Shown here one piece after another: positions 1-5,160 of a stretch of DNA of 5,186 nt. The notes beneath the pieces are model-generated. The model searched no databases and was not told the DNA's origin. It saw only the letters and a program-made list of their open reading frames with translations. This stretch comes from Nitrososphaerales archaeon TH5896 (lineage in GTDB: Archaea > Thermoproteota > Nitrososphaeria > Nitrososphaerales > Nitrososphaeraceae): contig JAATVP010000213.1 of NCBI GenBank assembly GCA_014523625.1, positions 1 through 5,186 of the forward strand, given 5' to 3'. A program made the position numbers and the translations under genes. Positions within the stretch are counted from its first letter, which is position 1; every line of letters starts with the position of its first letter.

Positions 1-110
1 AATGAGCTTATTTGATTACTTGTCATCAATTTCGCAGCGTCCACGATATTCCTATCGTTGTCTATAGTAATAACTTCTCGAGTCATTATATTCTTTACAA
101 CTTCTGGCAT
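1..110 (-). CDS. CBS-domain protein, N-terminal fragment (runs off left edge)
   Basis: Reading the minus strand from the ATG at 110-108 gives 36 open codons to the window edge. The protein begins MPEVVKNIMTREVITIDNDR and continues with NIVDAAKLMTSNQISS. This is the standard opening of a CBS domain: V-K-[ND]-I-M-T-R-x-V-x-T-I-[DP] followed by the helix V-x-[DE]-A-A-x-L-M and then I-S-S-[LV]. CBS domains usually occur in pairs, bind adenosine nucleotides such as AMP, ATP or SAM, and act as cytosolic energy or ligand sensors. In archaea they are often stand-alone proteins of one or two CBS pairs, but a fused partner domain beyond the edge cannot be excluded. The start is supported because the CBS motif begins within a few residues of this Met and a TATA-like box lies about 27 bases upstream. 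There is no Shine-Dalgarno sequence, which fits a leaderless mRNA. Confidence 0.78.
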   Translation of the reverse strand, partial: MPEVVKNIMTREVITIDNDRNIVDAAKLMTSNQISS

Positions 111-133
111 GGCAAATGTTAGAGTTTTTAAAC

Positions 134-141
134 AATAAATA
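134..141 (-). promoter_or_regulatory. TATA-like box of the CBS-domain gene
   Basis: The minus strand reads TATTTATT here, inside CGTATTTATTG. Its centre is about 27 bases upstream of the A of the ATG at 110. That is the normal archaeal TATA-to-start-site distance, so transcription would begin at or next to the start codon and give a leaderless mRNA. A second AT-rich block (TTTAAAAA, 125-132) is too close to serve. The call rests on position and composition only. Confidence 0.4.
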
Positions 142-591
142 CGATCCGCATCACTTGTCGGGGCTGTCTGACTATGCGACTGGATTGGGAAAATTGATGA
201 TTCTATAAGGGCAAAATGTCACAAAACGAAGTGCCGAGCTGTGTTGACGTTTTCTACCTAATTGCAGTGAAGGATAGGCCAGCACAACATAGTGGCTATT
301 AGCATGAATTCTATGTTCGAAGAGCTTACAATCTGAAGCCTCTACATTAATTGGGCTATTTGATCTATACAATCCATTGTATTTATCATCAGAATACTCC
401 ACGTTTTGAGTGCAGATGCTCCCTATAAATGAGGGTTCCCAGGGATTGATGGATAAAAATCCTATTCAGGAATACGAAAGAGTATTTGATTAGCTGTGCT
501 CGTCATAGATCTTCGCCTTAGTTAGTCTGCAGTTATGCCTCACGGAGTCGACTACATACTCTCTAAGAAGGACTAATTGGAGTGTAATACG

Positions 592-619
592 GCCAGAAAG
601 CTTTTTGCTAAATTCTGGC
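592..619 (+). terminator. Hairpin upstream of the zinc-finger gene (terminator or leader structure)
   Basis: GCCAGAA (592-598) pairs perfectly with TTCTGGC (613-619). Inside it, AGC (599-601) pairs with GCT (607-609) around a T5 loop (602-606), leaving AAA (610-612) as a bulge. The outer G591/T620 could add a G-U pair in RNA. The stem totals 10 pairs and ends about 33 bases before the ATG at 653. It is followed by CAAATTTTG, a weak T-rich tract. It could end a short transcript from the left, or be a structured 5' leader of the zinc-finger gene if transcription starts upstream. The structure is visible; the role is inferred. Confidence 0.4.
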
Positions 620-652
620 TCAAATTTTGTTGTCAATGGGATTTAAGATACA

Positions 653-838
653 ATGTCAATAAGGTTCGTTATGAATCAGATAGAAATAGGACACAAGGGA
701 ATGTCGAGTGTGATCATATGCAGAAATTGTGGATTTCAGCTTGAGATTGATGACGATCGGGACGCGAGGGAGATGGTAGAGATTCATAAGAAGATAGGTT
801 GTAAAGTCTTTAACGAGAGGTTTAGTGAATTTACATAG
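653..838 (+). CDS. Small C2HC zinc-finger-like protein, function unknown
   Basis: This frame encodes 61 residues. The core is IICRNCGFQLEI (residues 21-32), a C-x2-C knuckle at Cys23/Cys26, followed by an acidic helix-like segment and HKKIGC with His45 and Cys50. The spacing C-x2-C-x18-H-x4-C would suit one bound zinc ion. Small single-finger proteins of this kind are common in archaea and usually have no assigned role; nucleic-acid or protein binding is a guess. The start is uncertain. ATG 653 gives the longest form, but Met17 at 701 lies just before the conserved-looking core and would give a 45-residue protein. Neither start has a well-spaced Shine-Dalgarno sequence. TTTAAGATA at 642-650 is a possible TATA box, which would favour the 701 start. 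The opposite-strand frame over the same bases lacks any motif. The neighbours on both sides are gene-free stretches, so the gene is probably transcribed alone. Confidence 0.6.
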   Translation: MSIRFVMNQIEIGHKGMSSVIICRNCGFQLEIDDDRDAREMVEIHKKIGCKVFNERFSEFT

Positions 839-1104
839 CCGAATATCCGATCCTAAAGCAGCAATTCGCATAGATTTTAATCTGCATACATCCATTGTCG
901 GGCGCGATAAAAATATCGAGAGTCGAAACTGTCCATTTTCAAAATAATTGAAATTTGCAATGACCGATTGAGTATTTCCTGCGATGTTAAGACTGAGGGT
1001 TGCTAAAAAAAACTTAGGGAATTAGGAAATTATTTCAGTCGATCACTTCTATAGTAAATTTAACGAGTAGAGTTATGGAAAGAACATACCGAAATCCGGA
1101 GTTA

Positions 1105-1203
1105 TAGCTTTTTTAAGCATCATACCCTGCGGGAGGAGAATTATTCATCATTTATTAAATGCTAATGGTTTCCTGTTTCTCCCGTTGACCTCCAAAAAAG
1201 CTA
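1105..1203. repeat. Nested inverted repeats spanning about 100 bases
   Basis: The outer arms are a perfect 10-base inverted repeat: TAGCTTTTTT (1105-1114) and AAAAAAGCTA (1194-1203). Within them CGGGAG (1130-1135) pairs with CTCCCG (1179-1184), and on the plus-strand RNA this extends by G-U, A-U and G-U pairs. At the centre CATTT (1149-1153) pairs with AAATG (1157-1161) around ATT. The three levels are roughly concentric, separated by unequal internal loops of 15 and 9 bases. The T6 runs end the arm on each strand, so the element could terminate transcription from both sides, where the zinc-finger and trpC transcripts converge. A small RNA or a miniature element is possible but unproven. Confidence 0.35.
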
Positions 1204-1306
1204 GTACATAATACTGCAATCAATTCCGTTAACCATTAGTGTCTTGACGTATTACATTGAGGAACCTACAAAAGTTCAGAGATATGATTAGCCTAATTTT
1301 ACTGGT

Positions 1307-1316
1307 CGCCTAGGCG
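1307..1316. repeat. Perfect 10-base palindrome CGCCTAGGCG
   Basis: The sequence equals its own reverse complement and is GC-rich against an AT-rich background. It lies in the gene-free stretch downstream of trpC, 60 bases before a second perfect palindrome. Such sites can bind dimeric regulators or arise by chance; no gene start is near enough to make an operator role obvious. Confidence 0.4.
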
Positions 1317-1372
1317 CTTACTTGGGATAATCGAAAAGCTTTCCGTCAAGCGGAGGTCCAAGCTACTTTGGT

Positions 1373-1384
1373 CGCAACGTTGCG
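1373..1384. repeat. Perfect 12-base palindrome CGCAACGTTGCG
   Basis: All 12 bases are self-complementary, and the symmetry stops at the flanking T and G. It lies about 115 bases past the trpC stop codon in gene-free DNA. The shape suits a binding site for a dimeric protein, but no promoter or start codon of a called gene is nearby. Confidence 0.4.
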
Positions 1385-1393
1385 GAATAGGGC

Positions 1394-1416
1394 TGGTCCA
1401 TGAGGTATTTGGACCA
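1394..1416. repeat. 7-base inverted repeat TGGTCCA / TGGACCA
   Basis: TGGTCCA (1394-1400) and TGGACCA (1410-1416) are perfect reverse complements separated by 9 bases. As RNA this gives a 7-pair stem with a 9-base loop. It starts only 10 bases after the palindrome ending at 1384. No T-run follows on either strand, so it does not look like a standard archaeal terminator of trpC. Confidence 0.4.
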
Positions 1417-1500
1417 TGTTCTTGAGAAACAGTTTACGTTAACTATCTGTGTCCTATCTATTCTCATCTCCCGAATGCAGGGGGGAGTGTCAAGATAAAC

Positions 1501-2319
1501 TTAGGTGGCTTGAGCCAGTTCCTCCATTTTGCGACCAATATCTGACGCCTGAACGAGACTTGTTCCCACTAGAAACCCATCTGCTCCAACTTTTCTGAGC
1601 TCGCGGATGGTTTTTGGATCTGAAATGCCGCTTTCACTTATTACCACATTTTTGCCCTTGCTCTGATTCGTAAGGATCTCTGACGTTACGGATGTATCGA
1701 CATCCAAAGTATCCAAGTCACGATTATTTATTCCGAGAAGATTATTGCTCGAACCCTCTATTAATTTCACTGACTCAGCAAACTCTATTTGGGTATGAAC
1801 TTCAATTATTGCATCTAATCCAATCCGATTTGCGTAACCTATGTATTTTTCTATGTCTCCCTCTGCCAAGTTGTTGTCGAAGACTGATTTGATAAGTAAT
1901 ATGCAATCTGCTCCAATTTTCCTGGCTATGCTAACTTGTACATCACTAACAACTATATCTTTCATTAGAATGGGAGCACTTATTCTATGTCTAATGTTTG
2001 AGAGATGAGATAGAGATCCGTGGAATTCATAAGGTTGAGTCAAGACGGATATTGCTATCGCTCCAGAATTTATCATCTCTTCAGCTATGTCTGAAGGTTG
2101 TAGTTTCTTATCTATCAAGATTCCGTGTGATGGCGAGCGGTATTTTATTTCTCCTATTATAGGTACATATGGGCATGAGACTATCCGTTTTTTAAGACCT
2201 AGAATATCGTGTGATCCGAGATGCGAAGTGTTGATATCATATGCTCCATCATCCAACGCCCTGTAAGAGTTTTCAACTAGGCGGTGAAGAAAGCGTTCGT
2301 GATCCAGGAATCTTACCAT
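1501..2319 (-). CDS. trpC: Indole-3-glycerol-phosphate synthase (TrpC)
   Basis: This cytosolic enzyme closes the ring of 1-(2-carboxyphenylamino)-1-deoxyribulose-5-phosphate, releasing CO2 and water to give indole-3-glycerol phosphate, the step before tryptophan synthase. The 272-residue (beta/alpha)8-barrel has every family signature: PIIGEIKYRSPSHG (53-66; Glu57, Lys59, Ser62), AISVLTQPYEFHGSL (89-103), PILMKDIVVSDVQ (116-128; Lys120), GADCILLI (136-143), AIIEVHT (170-176; Glu173), LLGINNRDLDTLDVD (194-208; Asn198, Arg200) and VVISESGIS (225-233; Glu229, Ser230), then GADGFLVGTSLV (245-256) for phosphate binding. By eye these match Glu51, Lys53, Lys110, Glu159, Asn180, Arg182, Glu210 and Ser211 of the Sulfolobus enzyme. 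Length is normal for a monofunctional TrpC. An in-frame stop (TAG at 2325-2323) lies just upstream, and this ATG is the first possible start. No other trp gene is adjacent, unlike the usual trp operon. Confidence 0.97.
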   Translation of the reverse strand: MVRFLDHERFLHRLVENSYRALDDGAYDINTSHLGSHDILGLKKRIVSCPYVPIIGEIKYRSPSHGILIDKKLQPSDIAEEMINSGAIAISVLTQPYEFHGSLSHLSNIRHRISAPILMKDIVVSDVQVSIARKIGADCILLIKSVFDNNLAEGDIEKYIGYANRIGLDAIIEVHTQIEFAESVKLIEGSSNNLLGINNRDLDTLDVDTSVTSEILTNQSKGKNVVISESGISDPKTIRELRKVGADGFLVGTSLVQASDIGRKMEELAQAT

Positions 2320-2333
2320 GGACTATTTTTGTT

Positions 2334-2339
2334 CTCCTT
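2334..2339 (-). promoter_or_regulatory. Shine-Dalgarno-like AAGGAG before trpC
   Basis: The minus strand reads AAGGAG, complementary to the 16S rRNA tail, with 14 bases between it and the ATG. The spacing is longer than the usual 5-9, so it may work weakly, but no other in-frame start lies between it and the ATG. Confidence 0.45.
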
Positions 2340-2372
2340 CTGGGAGTTTCGTGTTAAACAATTTGAGCGTTT

Positions 2373-2380
2373 CCTTTTAT
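2373..2380 (-). promoter_or_regulatory. Probable TATA box of trpC
   Basis: The minus strand reads ATAAAAGG, preceded by purine-rich AAAAGGAGGG. Its centre would place the start of transcription near 2350, giving a leader of about 30 bases that contains the AAGGAG at 2334-2339. The box resembles the TATAAAAG of the kinase gene at the right of the window. Confidence 0.45.
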
Positions 2381-2628
2381 CCCTCCTTTTGGAAATATTC
2401 TGCCAAGAATGAAGAATGAAGAAGGGTTATTTCCACTATATCAAGTTTGTTGGTGTAAGCTGAAAACTATCACAATTAAAAAACCCCGCATATACTAAAA
2501 TGAAGATAAAGCAAAAGTCATTGCATTAGGTTAAATTTATCATTGATTGTCGGCATTGATTTAATGAATGTATCTGAATGGCTAGGTGTCATGCTCTCCA
2601 GAATTGTACCTAAACAGCGGTGGCAATG

Positions 2629-2637
2629 CTTATTAGA
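2629..2637 (+). promoter_or_regulatory. TATA-like box of the DUF6659-like gene
   Basis: TTATTAGA-type sequence (TTATTAGA within CTTATTAGA) is centred about 29-30 bases before the ATG at 2663. No Shine-Dalgarno sequence precedes that ATG, so a leaderless mRNA starting at or near the start codon is the simplest reading. It is a weak match to an archaeal TATA box, and position is the main support. Confidence 0.35.
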
Positions 2638-2662
2638 TCCGTGACGCCAATATGTCATAAAT

Positions 2663-3016
2663 ATGGATTTTAACAGACTCTGTAAGGATGTCCTTGATTT
2701 GGAATCTGGAGTGAGGTTCGCTGGTGTCTGTGACGATTCGGGTGTAATAAAATATGGCGGACAAAGAGAAGGAATAACCAATTACCTATCTCCAGACGAA
2801 ACAAAACGATCTAATTTGCAGGCATTGGCAAGATGGGCCCTAAGGAATTCGCTCGCCTCAAAAGTAGGAGAAGGAAGATATGCGATGGCCGAGTATGAGA
2901 AAATCAAGAGAATAACTGTTCCATTAGAACAAAATCACCTGCTCCTAGTAACCACAGAAGTTAAAGCAGACCATAACAAGATAATAGAGAATATTCTAAA
3001 AATGGTTGGCATTTAG
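2663..3016 (+). CDS. DUF6659-like conserved thaumarchaeal protein, function unknown
   Basis: The frame encodes 117 residues with no signal peptide or membrane segment, so a soluble cytosolic protein is expected. Its pattern, recognised from memory as the archaeal DUF6659 type, runs: FNRLCKDVLDLESGVRFAGV (3-22), GVIKYGGQREG (28-38), LSPDETKRSNLQALARWALR (43-62), KVGEGRYAMAEYEKIKRITV (67-86), then HLLLVTTEVKADH (92-104) and a C-terminal helix. The alternation of a 'DSGVIKYGG' turn with a later 'LLLVTTEV' strand suggests a small sensor-like alpha/beta fold of the roadblock or PAS sort; that is inference only. The family is found mainly in Nitrososphaerota, often in several copies per genome, with no known role. 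ATG 2663 is the first start after the in-frame stop TGA at 2642 and suits the family length. The gene is divergent from trpC and convergent with the kinase, so it is probably monocistronic. Confidence 0.8.
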   Translation: MDFNRLCKDVLDLESGVRFAGVCDDSGVIKYGGQREGITNYLSPDETKRSNLQALARWALRNSLASKVGEGRYAMAEYEKIKRITVPLEQNHLLLVTTEVKADHNKIIENILKMVGI

Positions 3017-3051
3017 TGAAACATATTGAGGCGTTGGGCAGAGTATTACAC

Positions 3052-3056
3052 TTTTT
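3052..3056 (+). terminator. Possible T-run terminator of the DUF6659-like gene
   Basis: A T5 run inside ACTTTTTCTTGG lies 36 bases after the stop codon. Archaeal RNA polymerase commonly ends at such T-runs without a hairpin. The run is short and is the best candidate in the 175-base convergent spacer before the kinase. Confidence 0.3.
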
Positions 3057-3185
3057 CTTGGTTTGCACAATCTTGTAATGATACGATTTTAATGATGCGT
3101 GCGGAACAGGCACTAACTTCAAATTATGTTCCCGGGTACGGAGTACAAATAGATGATGTAATAAACAATTTTTACTTAATATTGC

Positions 3186-3197
3186 CGGTGTTCACCG
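3186..3197. repeat. Inverted repeat overlapping the kinase stop codon
   Basis: CGGTG (3186-3190) and CACCG (3193-3197) are reverse complements separated by TT; the kinase stop codon TGA (3194-3192, minus) is inside. RNA from either strand could form a short stem with a four-base loop. No T-run follows directly on the minus strand, so a terminator role for the kinase is weak. Confidence 0.35.
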
Positions 3198-5093
3198 ATT
3201 GTCAGATATACCTCTTGTAGGATCATTGGTATGACATGCTAGTTTAAAACTAAATGTTGAACCTTTTCCGTCAAAACTATTTTTTGCCCAAATCTTCCCC
3301 CCATGGGCTTCTATTATGCTCTTACATATGAATAAACCCAGCCCAGTTCCTGTCTCCGATTTGGTCGAGAACTTTGTAAACAGTCTAGTCATAATATCAG
3401 AATCGATTCCCTTACCGGTGTCTGTAACACTAACTACAATATCATTGGAATTCACTTCGATGCCAACACGTATGTACCCTTCCTGGGTGAACTTTACTGA
3501 GTTAGCTAGAAGATTGTAGATAACTTGGTATATCCTTCCCTTATCAGCATAAACTGGAATTGGTCCAATTGAATTGTATTGAAGCTGGACTTGATTTGAT
3601 CTTTCTTCATCTGCCCTTAAGGCGTTCTTTGTATCCTCCAAAACTGAACGTATAACTTGGTCGAGATCAAATGATTCCTTATTAAGCCGTAGGCTTTTAC
3701 TTTCTATGCGGGTTACATCCAAAATGTCTGAAGCCAATCTTACAAGCCGTCTGGCGTTGCGCATGATTGATTCAACCTGTTCATTGTCCACGGCCACTAA
3801 AGGCTTTGATGCCATAAATTGACGCTCAATGTACTGGGCCTCACCCAGAATAGGCATGATAGGAGTCCTCAATTCGTGGGCTGCCACGTTTATGAACTCT
3901 TTCTGCATCTTATCATGGATTTCAAGTTGCTTATTGGCCACGGCTAAGCGTCGATTAGTCTCCCCGAGTGAATTATTGATCTCCTTCAATTGACCGGTCC
4001 TTGATCTAATTGCGTTGTCTAACCTTCTGTTCCAGGATAGGACTATGAATGAGATAAATATAGCGATACATGCGGTGGTTATCACTACTATAGTACTAAA
4101 AGTGCTTAATTGATCTATTAAACCCCCCACTTCTGTTGCAAGACTATGCGGTACACTCACATATAGCGTCCACAAATGTTCGGCGCCTATGCGGACAGGC
4201 TGATAGGCCATGGTCACGATAGAGTCCGTATTAGGGAGCTCAATGTCATTGACTCCTCCATTCCTATCCCTCAGTGAGCTATTTATGATTGCATTATAAG
4301 AATCCTTTATGTCATCAGAAACAAGAGATTGAAATTCAGGGGACAGATAATTCTTCCCAACTAGTGAAGGCTCCCTAGCATAGACGATGACTCCATCCCG
4401 GTCCATGAATCCAACGTTACTTACTACTTCAGGCGACAAATCTCTTTGTAACATTTCGCCTACGGTCCTCAAATTGATAGCGGCAACGATGACGCCGACA
4501 GGCCAACTTTCGTTAGGTATAGTAGTTGAATTGGTTATAGCTAAACTTCCATTGTCAGTTCCAGGACTTGCTTGAAAAATAGGAAAAGAAATTAAGAGCC
4601 TGGGTTGATTGTCGTGAAAGTTGAGAACATTGCTATAATAGGGTAGTGAGGTTTCGAGAGGTATTCGAATGAATTCTTCATCCATTAAGACTGAAGACCC
4701 GGATGAAGTAAGATTCTCAGGATCTAGGCCTGTCCACGACATAATTCGTCCATCCTCATCAAACACATAGTATCCTTCAGTCAAATCCATAGTGGAATCC
4801 TGTGCAAATTTGAGAAGGGTTTGGGTCATGCTTTGATTGTCAAAACCTAATGGAAGATTACTCGATAAAACACCCAGCTTGTTGACGACTGGATTCACAG
4901 TGTGATAGAATATCCTTGAAAGATCAAATGCCGTTATTCTAGCATTTGACCGTATATTATCAGAAGCCAATTCTTCTACCTTGTTTGCTGTCATGGAGGA
5001 GTATTGATATGAAAAGAACGAAGACAAAAAGCCTATAGTGACTATGACTGCCAGAATGGCAATATTCAGTTTTGAAAGTCTTGCGCCTATCAT
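3192..5093 (-). CDS. Membrane sensor histidine kinase with extracytoplasmic dCache domain
   Basis: This 633-residue sensor autophosphorylates on histidine with ATP and passes the phosphate to a response regulator. Order: short cytosolic start; membrane helix at about 9-29; extracytoplasmic sensor at about 35-325; membrane helix at 331-353; coiled linker at about 361-395 (SLGETNRRLAVANKQLEI); HisKA dimerisation domain with the H box FINVAAHELRTP (400-411; phospho-acceptor His406); HATPase domain with N box YNLLANSVKF (526-535; Asn531), G1 VTDTGKGI (556-563), F box LFTKF (571-575) and G2 TGTGLGL (581-587). The sensor looks like a double Cache: GYYVFDEDGRI (107-117), PYYSNVL (151-157), and a membrane-near module with GFMDRDGVIVYA (228-239) and LVGKNY (244-249). 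No PAS, HAMP or receiver domain is visible. ATG 5093 follows an in-frame TAG (5099-5097) and is preceded by AGGAGG, fixing the start. No response regulator is adjacent, so its partner is probably elsewhere. Such kinases are numerous in Nitrososphaerales. Confidence 0.95.
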   Translation of the reverse strand: MIGARLSKLNIAILAVIVTIGFLSSFFSYQYSSMTANKVEELASDNIRSNARITAFDLSRIFYHTVNPVVNKLGVLSSNLPLGFDNQSMTQTLLKFAQDSTMDLTEGYYVFDEDGRIMSWTGLDPENLTSSGSSVLMDEEFIRIPLETSLPYYSNVLNFHDNQPRLLISFPIFQASPGTDNGSLAITNSTTIPNESWPVGVIVAAINLRTVGEMLQRDLSPEVVSNVGFMDRDGVIVYAREPSLVGKNYLSPEFQSLVSDDIKDSYNAIINSSLRDRNGGVNDIELPNTDSIVTMAYQPVRIGAEHLWTLYVSVPHSLATEVGGLIDQLSTFSTIVVITTACIAIFISFIVLSWNRRLDNAIRSRTGQLKEINNSLGETNRRLAVANKQLEIHDKMQKEFINVAAHELRTPIMPILGEAQYIERQFMASKPLVAVDNEQVESIMRNARRLVRLASDILDVTRIESKSLRLNKESFDLDQVIRSVLEDTKNALRADEERSNQVQLQYNSIGPIPVYADKGRIYQVIYNLLANSVKFTQEGYIRVGIEVNSNDIVVSVTDTGKGIDSDIMTRLFTKFSTKSETGTGLGLFICKSIIEAHGGKIWAKNSFDGKGSTFSFKLACHTNDPTRGISDNR

Positions 5094-5105
5094 AAACTAA
5101 AATAG

Positions 5106-5111
5106 CCTCCT
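5106..5111 (-). promoter_or_regulatory. Shine-Dalgarno sequence of the histidine kinase gene
   Basis: The minus strand reads a perfect AGGAGG, 12 bases before the ATG at 5093. An in-frame stop codon lies between it and the ATG, so no longer protein is possible. The spacing is a little long, but the match is full and supports initiation on a leadered mRNA. Confidence 0.65.
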
Positions 5112-5149
5112 AAAGTAGTCATTTAGAATAAATCATAATGCATGAACGA

Positions 5150-5160
5150 CTTTTATACTT
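5150..5160 (-). promoter_or_regulatory. TATA box of the histidine kinase gene
   Basis: The minus strand reads AAGTATAAAAG, a strong archaeal TATA box. Its centre at about 5154 predicts transcription starting near 5127, which leaves a leader of about 34 bases carrying the AGGAGG. The spacing of box, leader and ribosome site is consistent throughout. Confidence 0.65.

Larger units (their letters stand above)
111..652. other. Gene-poor stretch between the CBS gene and the zinc-finger gene
   Basis: Apart from the CBS promoter at its left end and the hairpin at 592-619, I see no gene with family-like sequence. There are minor open frames. Plus 216-302 encodes 28 residues starting MSQNEVPSCVDVFYL, with an AAGGG a few bases before the ATG. 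Plus 410/416-493 encodes 25-28 residues, including MDKNPIQEYERVFD. On the minus strand a 76-codon frame (402-172) opens with GTG and has no recognisable motif. None is long or distinctive enough to call. The stretch could contain decayed coding sequence or a small RNA, but nothing here proves it. Confidence 0.5.
839..1500. other. 662-base gene-free stretch with many dyad symmetries
   Basis: I find no gene. The longest open frames (plus 1071-1211 and 1297-1425, each about 43-46 codons) lack a credible start and match no family I know. No tRNA or rRNA signature is seen. The stretch is unusual in short inverted repeats: AGATT-TT-AATCT (872-883) soon after the zinc-finger stop, CGATA-AAAA-TATCG (905-918), GCTT-TTTT-AAGC (1107-1118), a nested set at 1105-1203, two perfect palindromes (1307-1316, 1373-1384), TGGTCCA/TGGACCA (1394-1416), and CTCCC/GGGAG (1468-1487) just past the trpC stop. 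An A8 run lies at 1005-1012. Some may end the zinc-finger and trpC transcripts, which converge here. The stretch is longer than termination alone would need. Confidence 0.6.
2320..2662. other. Divergent control region between trpC and the DUF6659-like gene
   Basis: No gene is seen in these 343 bases. The trpC promoter and ribosome binding site occupy the left end and a TATA-like box for the DUF6659-like gene the right end. Between them are a tandem pair of GAATGAA (2407-2413, 2414-2420), an A6 run followed by CCCC (about 2480-2488), and TATACTAAA near 2492, which could be a further plus-strand TATA box. A plus-strand nine-codon frame beginning at about 2501 is too short to call. I see no tryptophan-rich leader peptide or riboswitch. 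Confidence 0.5.

Noticed and set aside
172..402. 76-codon minus-strand open frame
   Set aside because: It starts with GTG, has no ribosome site, no family motif and an unconvincing residue mix rich in scattered His, Cys and Arg; chance opening is the simplest explanation.
656..895. 79-codon minus-strand frame opposite the zinc-finger gene
   Set aside because: It mirrors the plus-strand gene, which carries an orderly C-x2-C ... H-x4-C motif; the minus frame has none.
1120..1150. Box C-like ATGATGA on the minus strand suggesting a C/D guide RNA
   Set aside because: No matching CTGA box D or D' is found at the right distance, so the pattern is incomplete.
1071..1425. Two plus-strand frames of 43-46 codons in the long gene-free stretch
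   Set aside because: Neither has a usable start codon or a motif, and such lengths arise by chance in this amount of DNA.
1468..1487. CTCCC/GGGAG stem just past the trpC stop as a terminator
   Set aside because: Only five pairs, a 10-base loop and no T-run after it on the minus strand.
2407..2420. Tandem GAATGAA pair as a regulator site or repeat array
   Set aside because: Only two 7-base units in purine-rich DNA; too little to separate from chance, and there is no CRISPR-like spacing.
2518..2781. 87-codon minus-strand frame over the start of the DUF6659-like gene
   Set aside because: It overlaps a family-like gene on the other strand and its own translation is low in recognisable structure (many Pro, Ser, Thr).
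3026..3220. 64-codon plus-strand frame between the DUF6659-like gene and the kinase
   Set aside because: It begins at TTG, lacks a ribosome site, overlaps the kinase 3' end and resembles no family.
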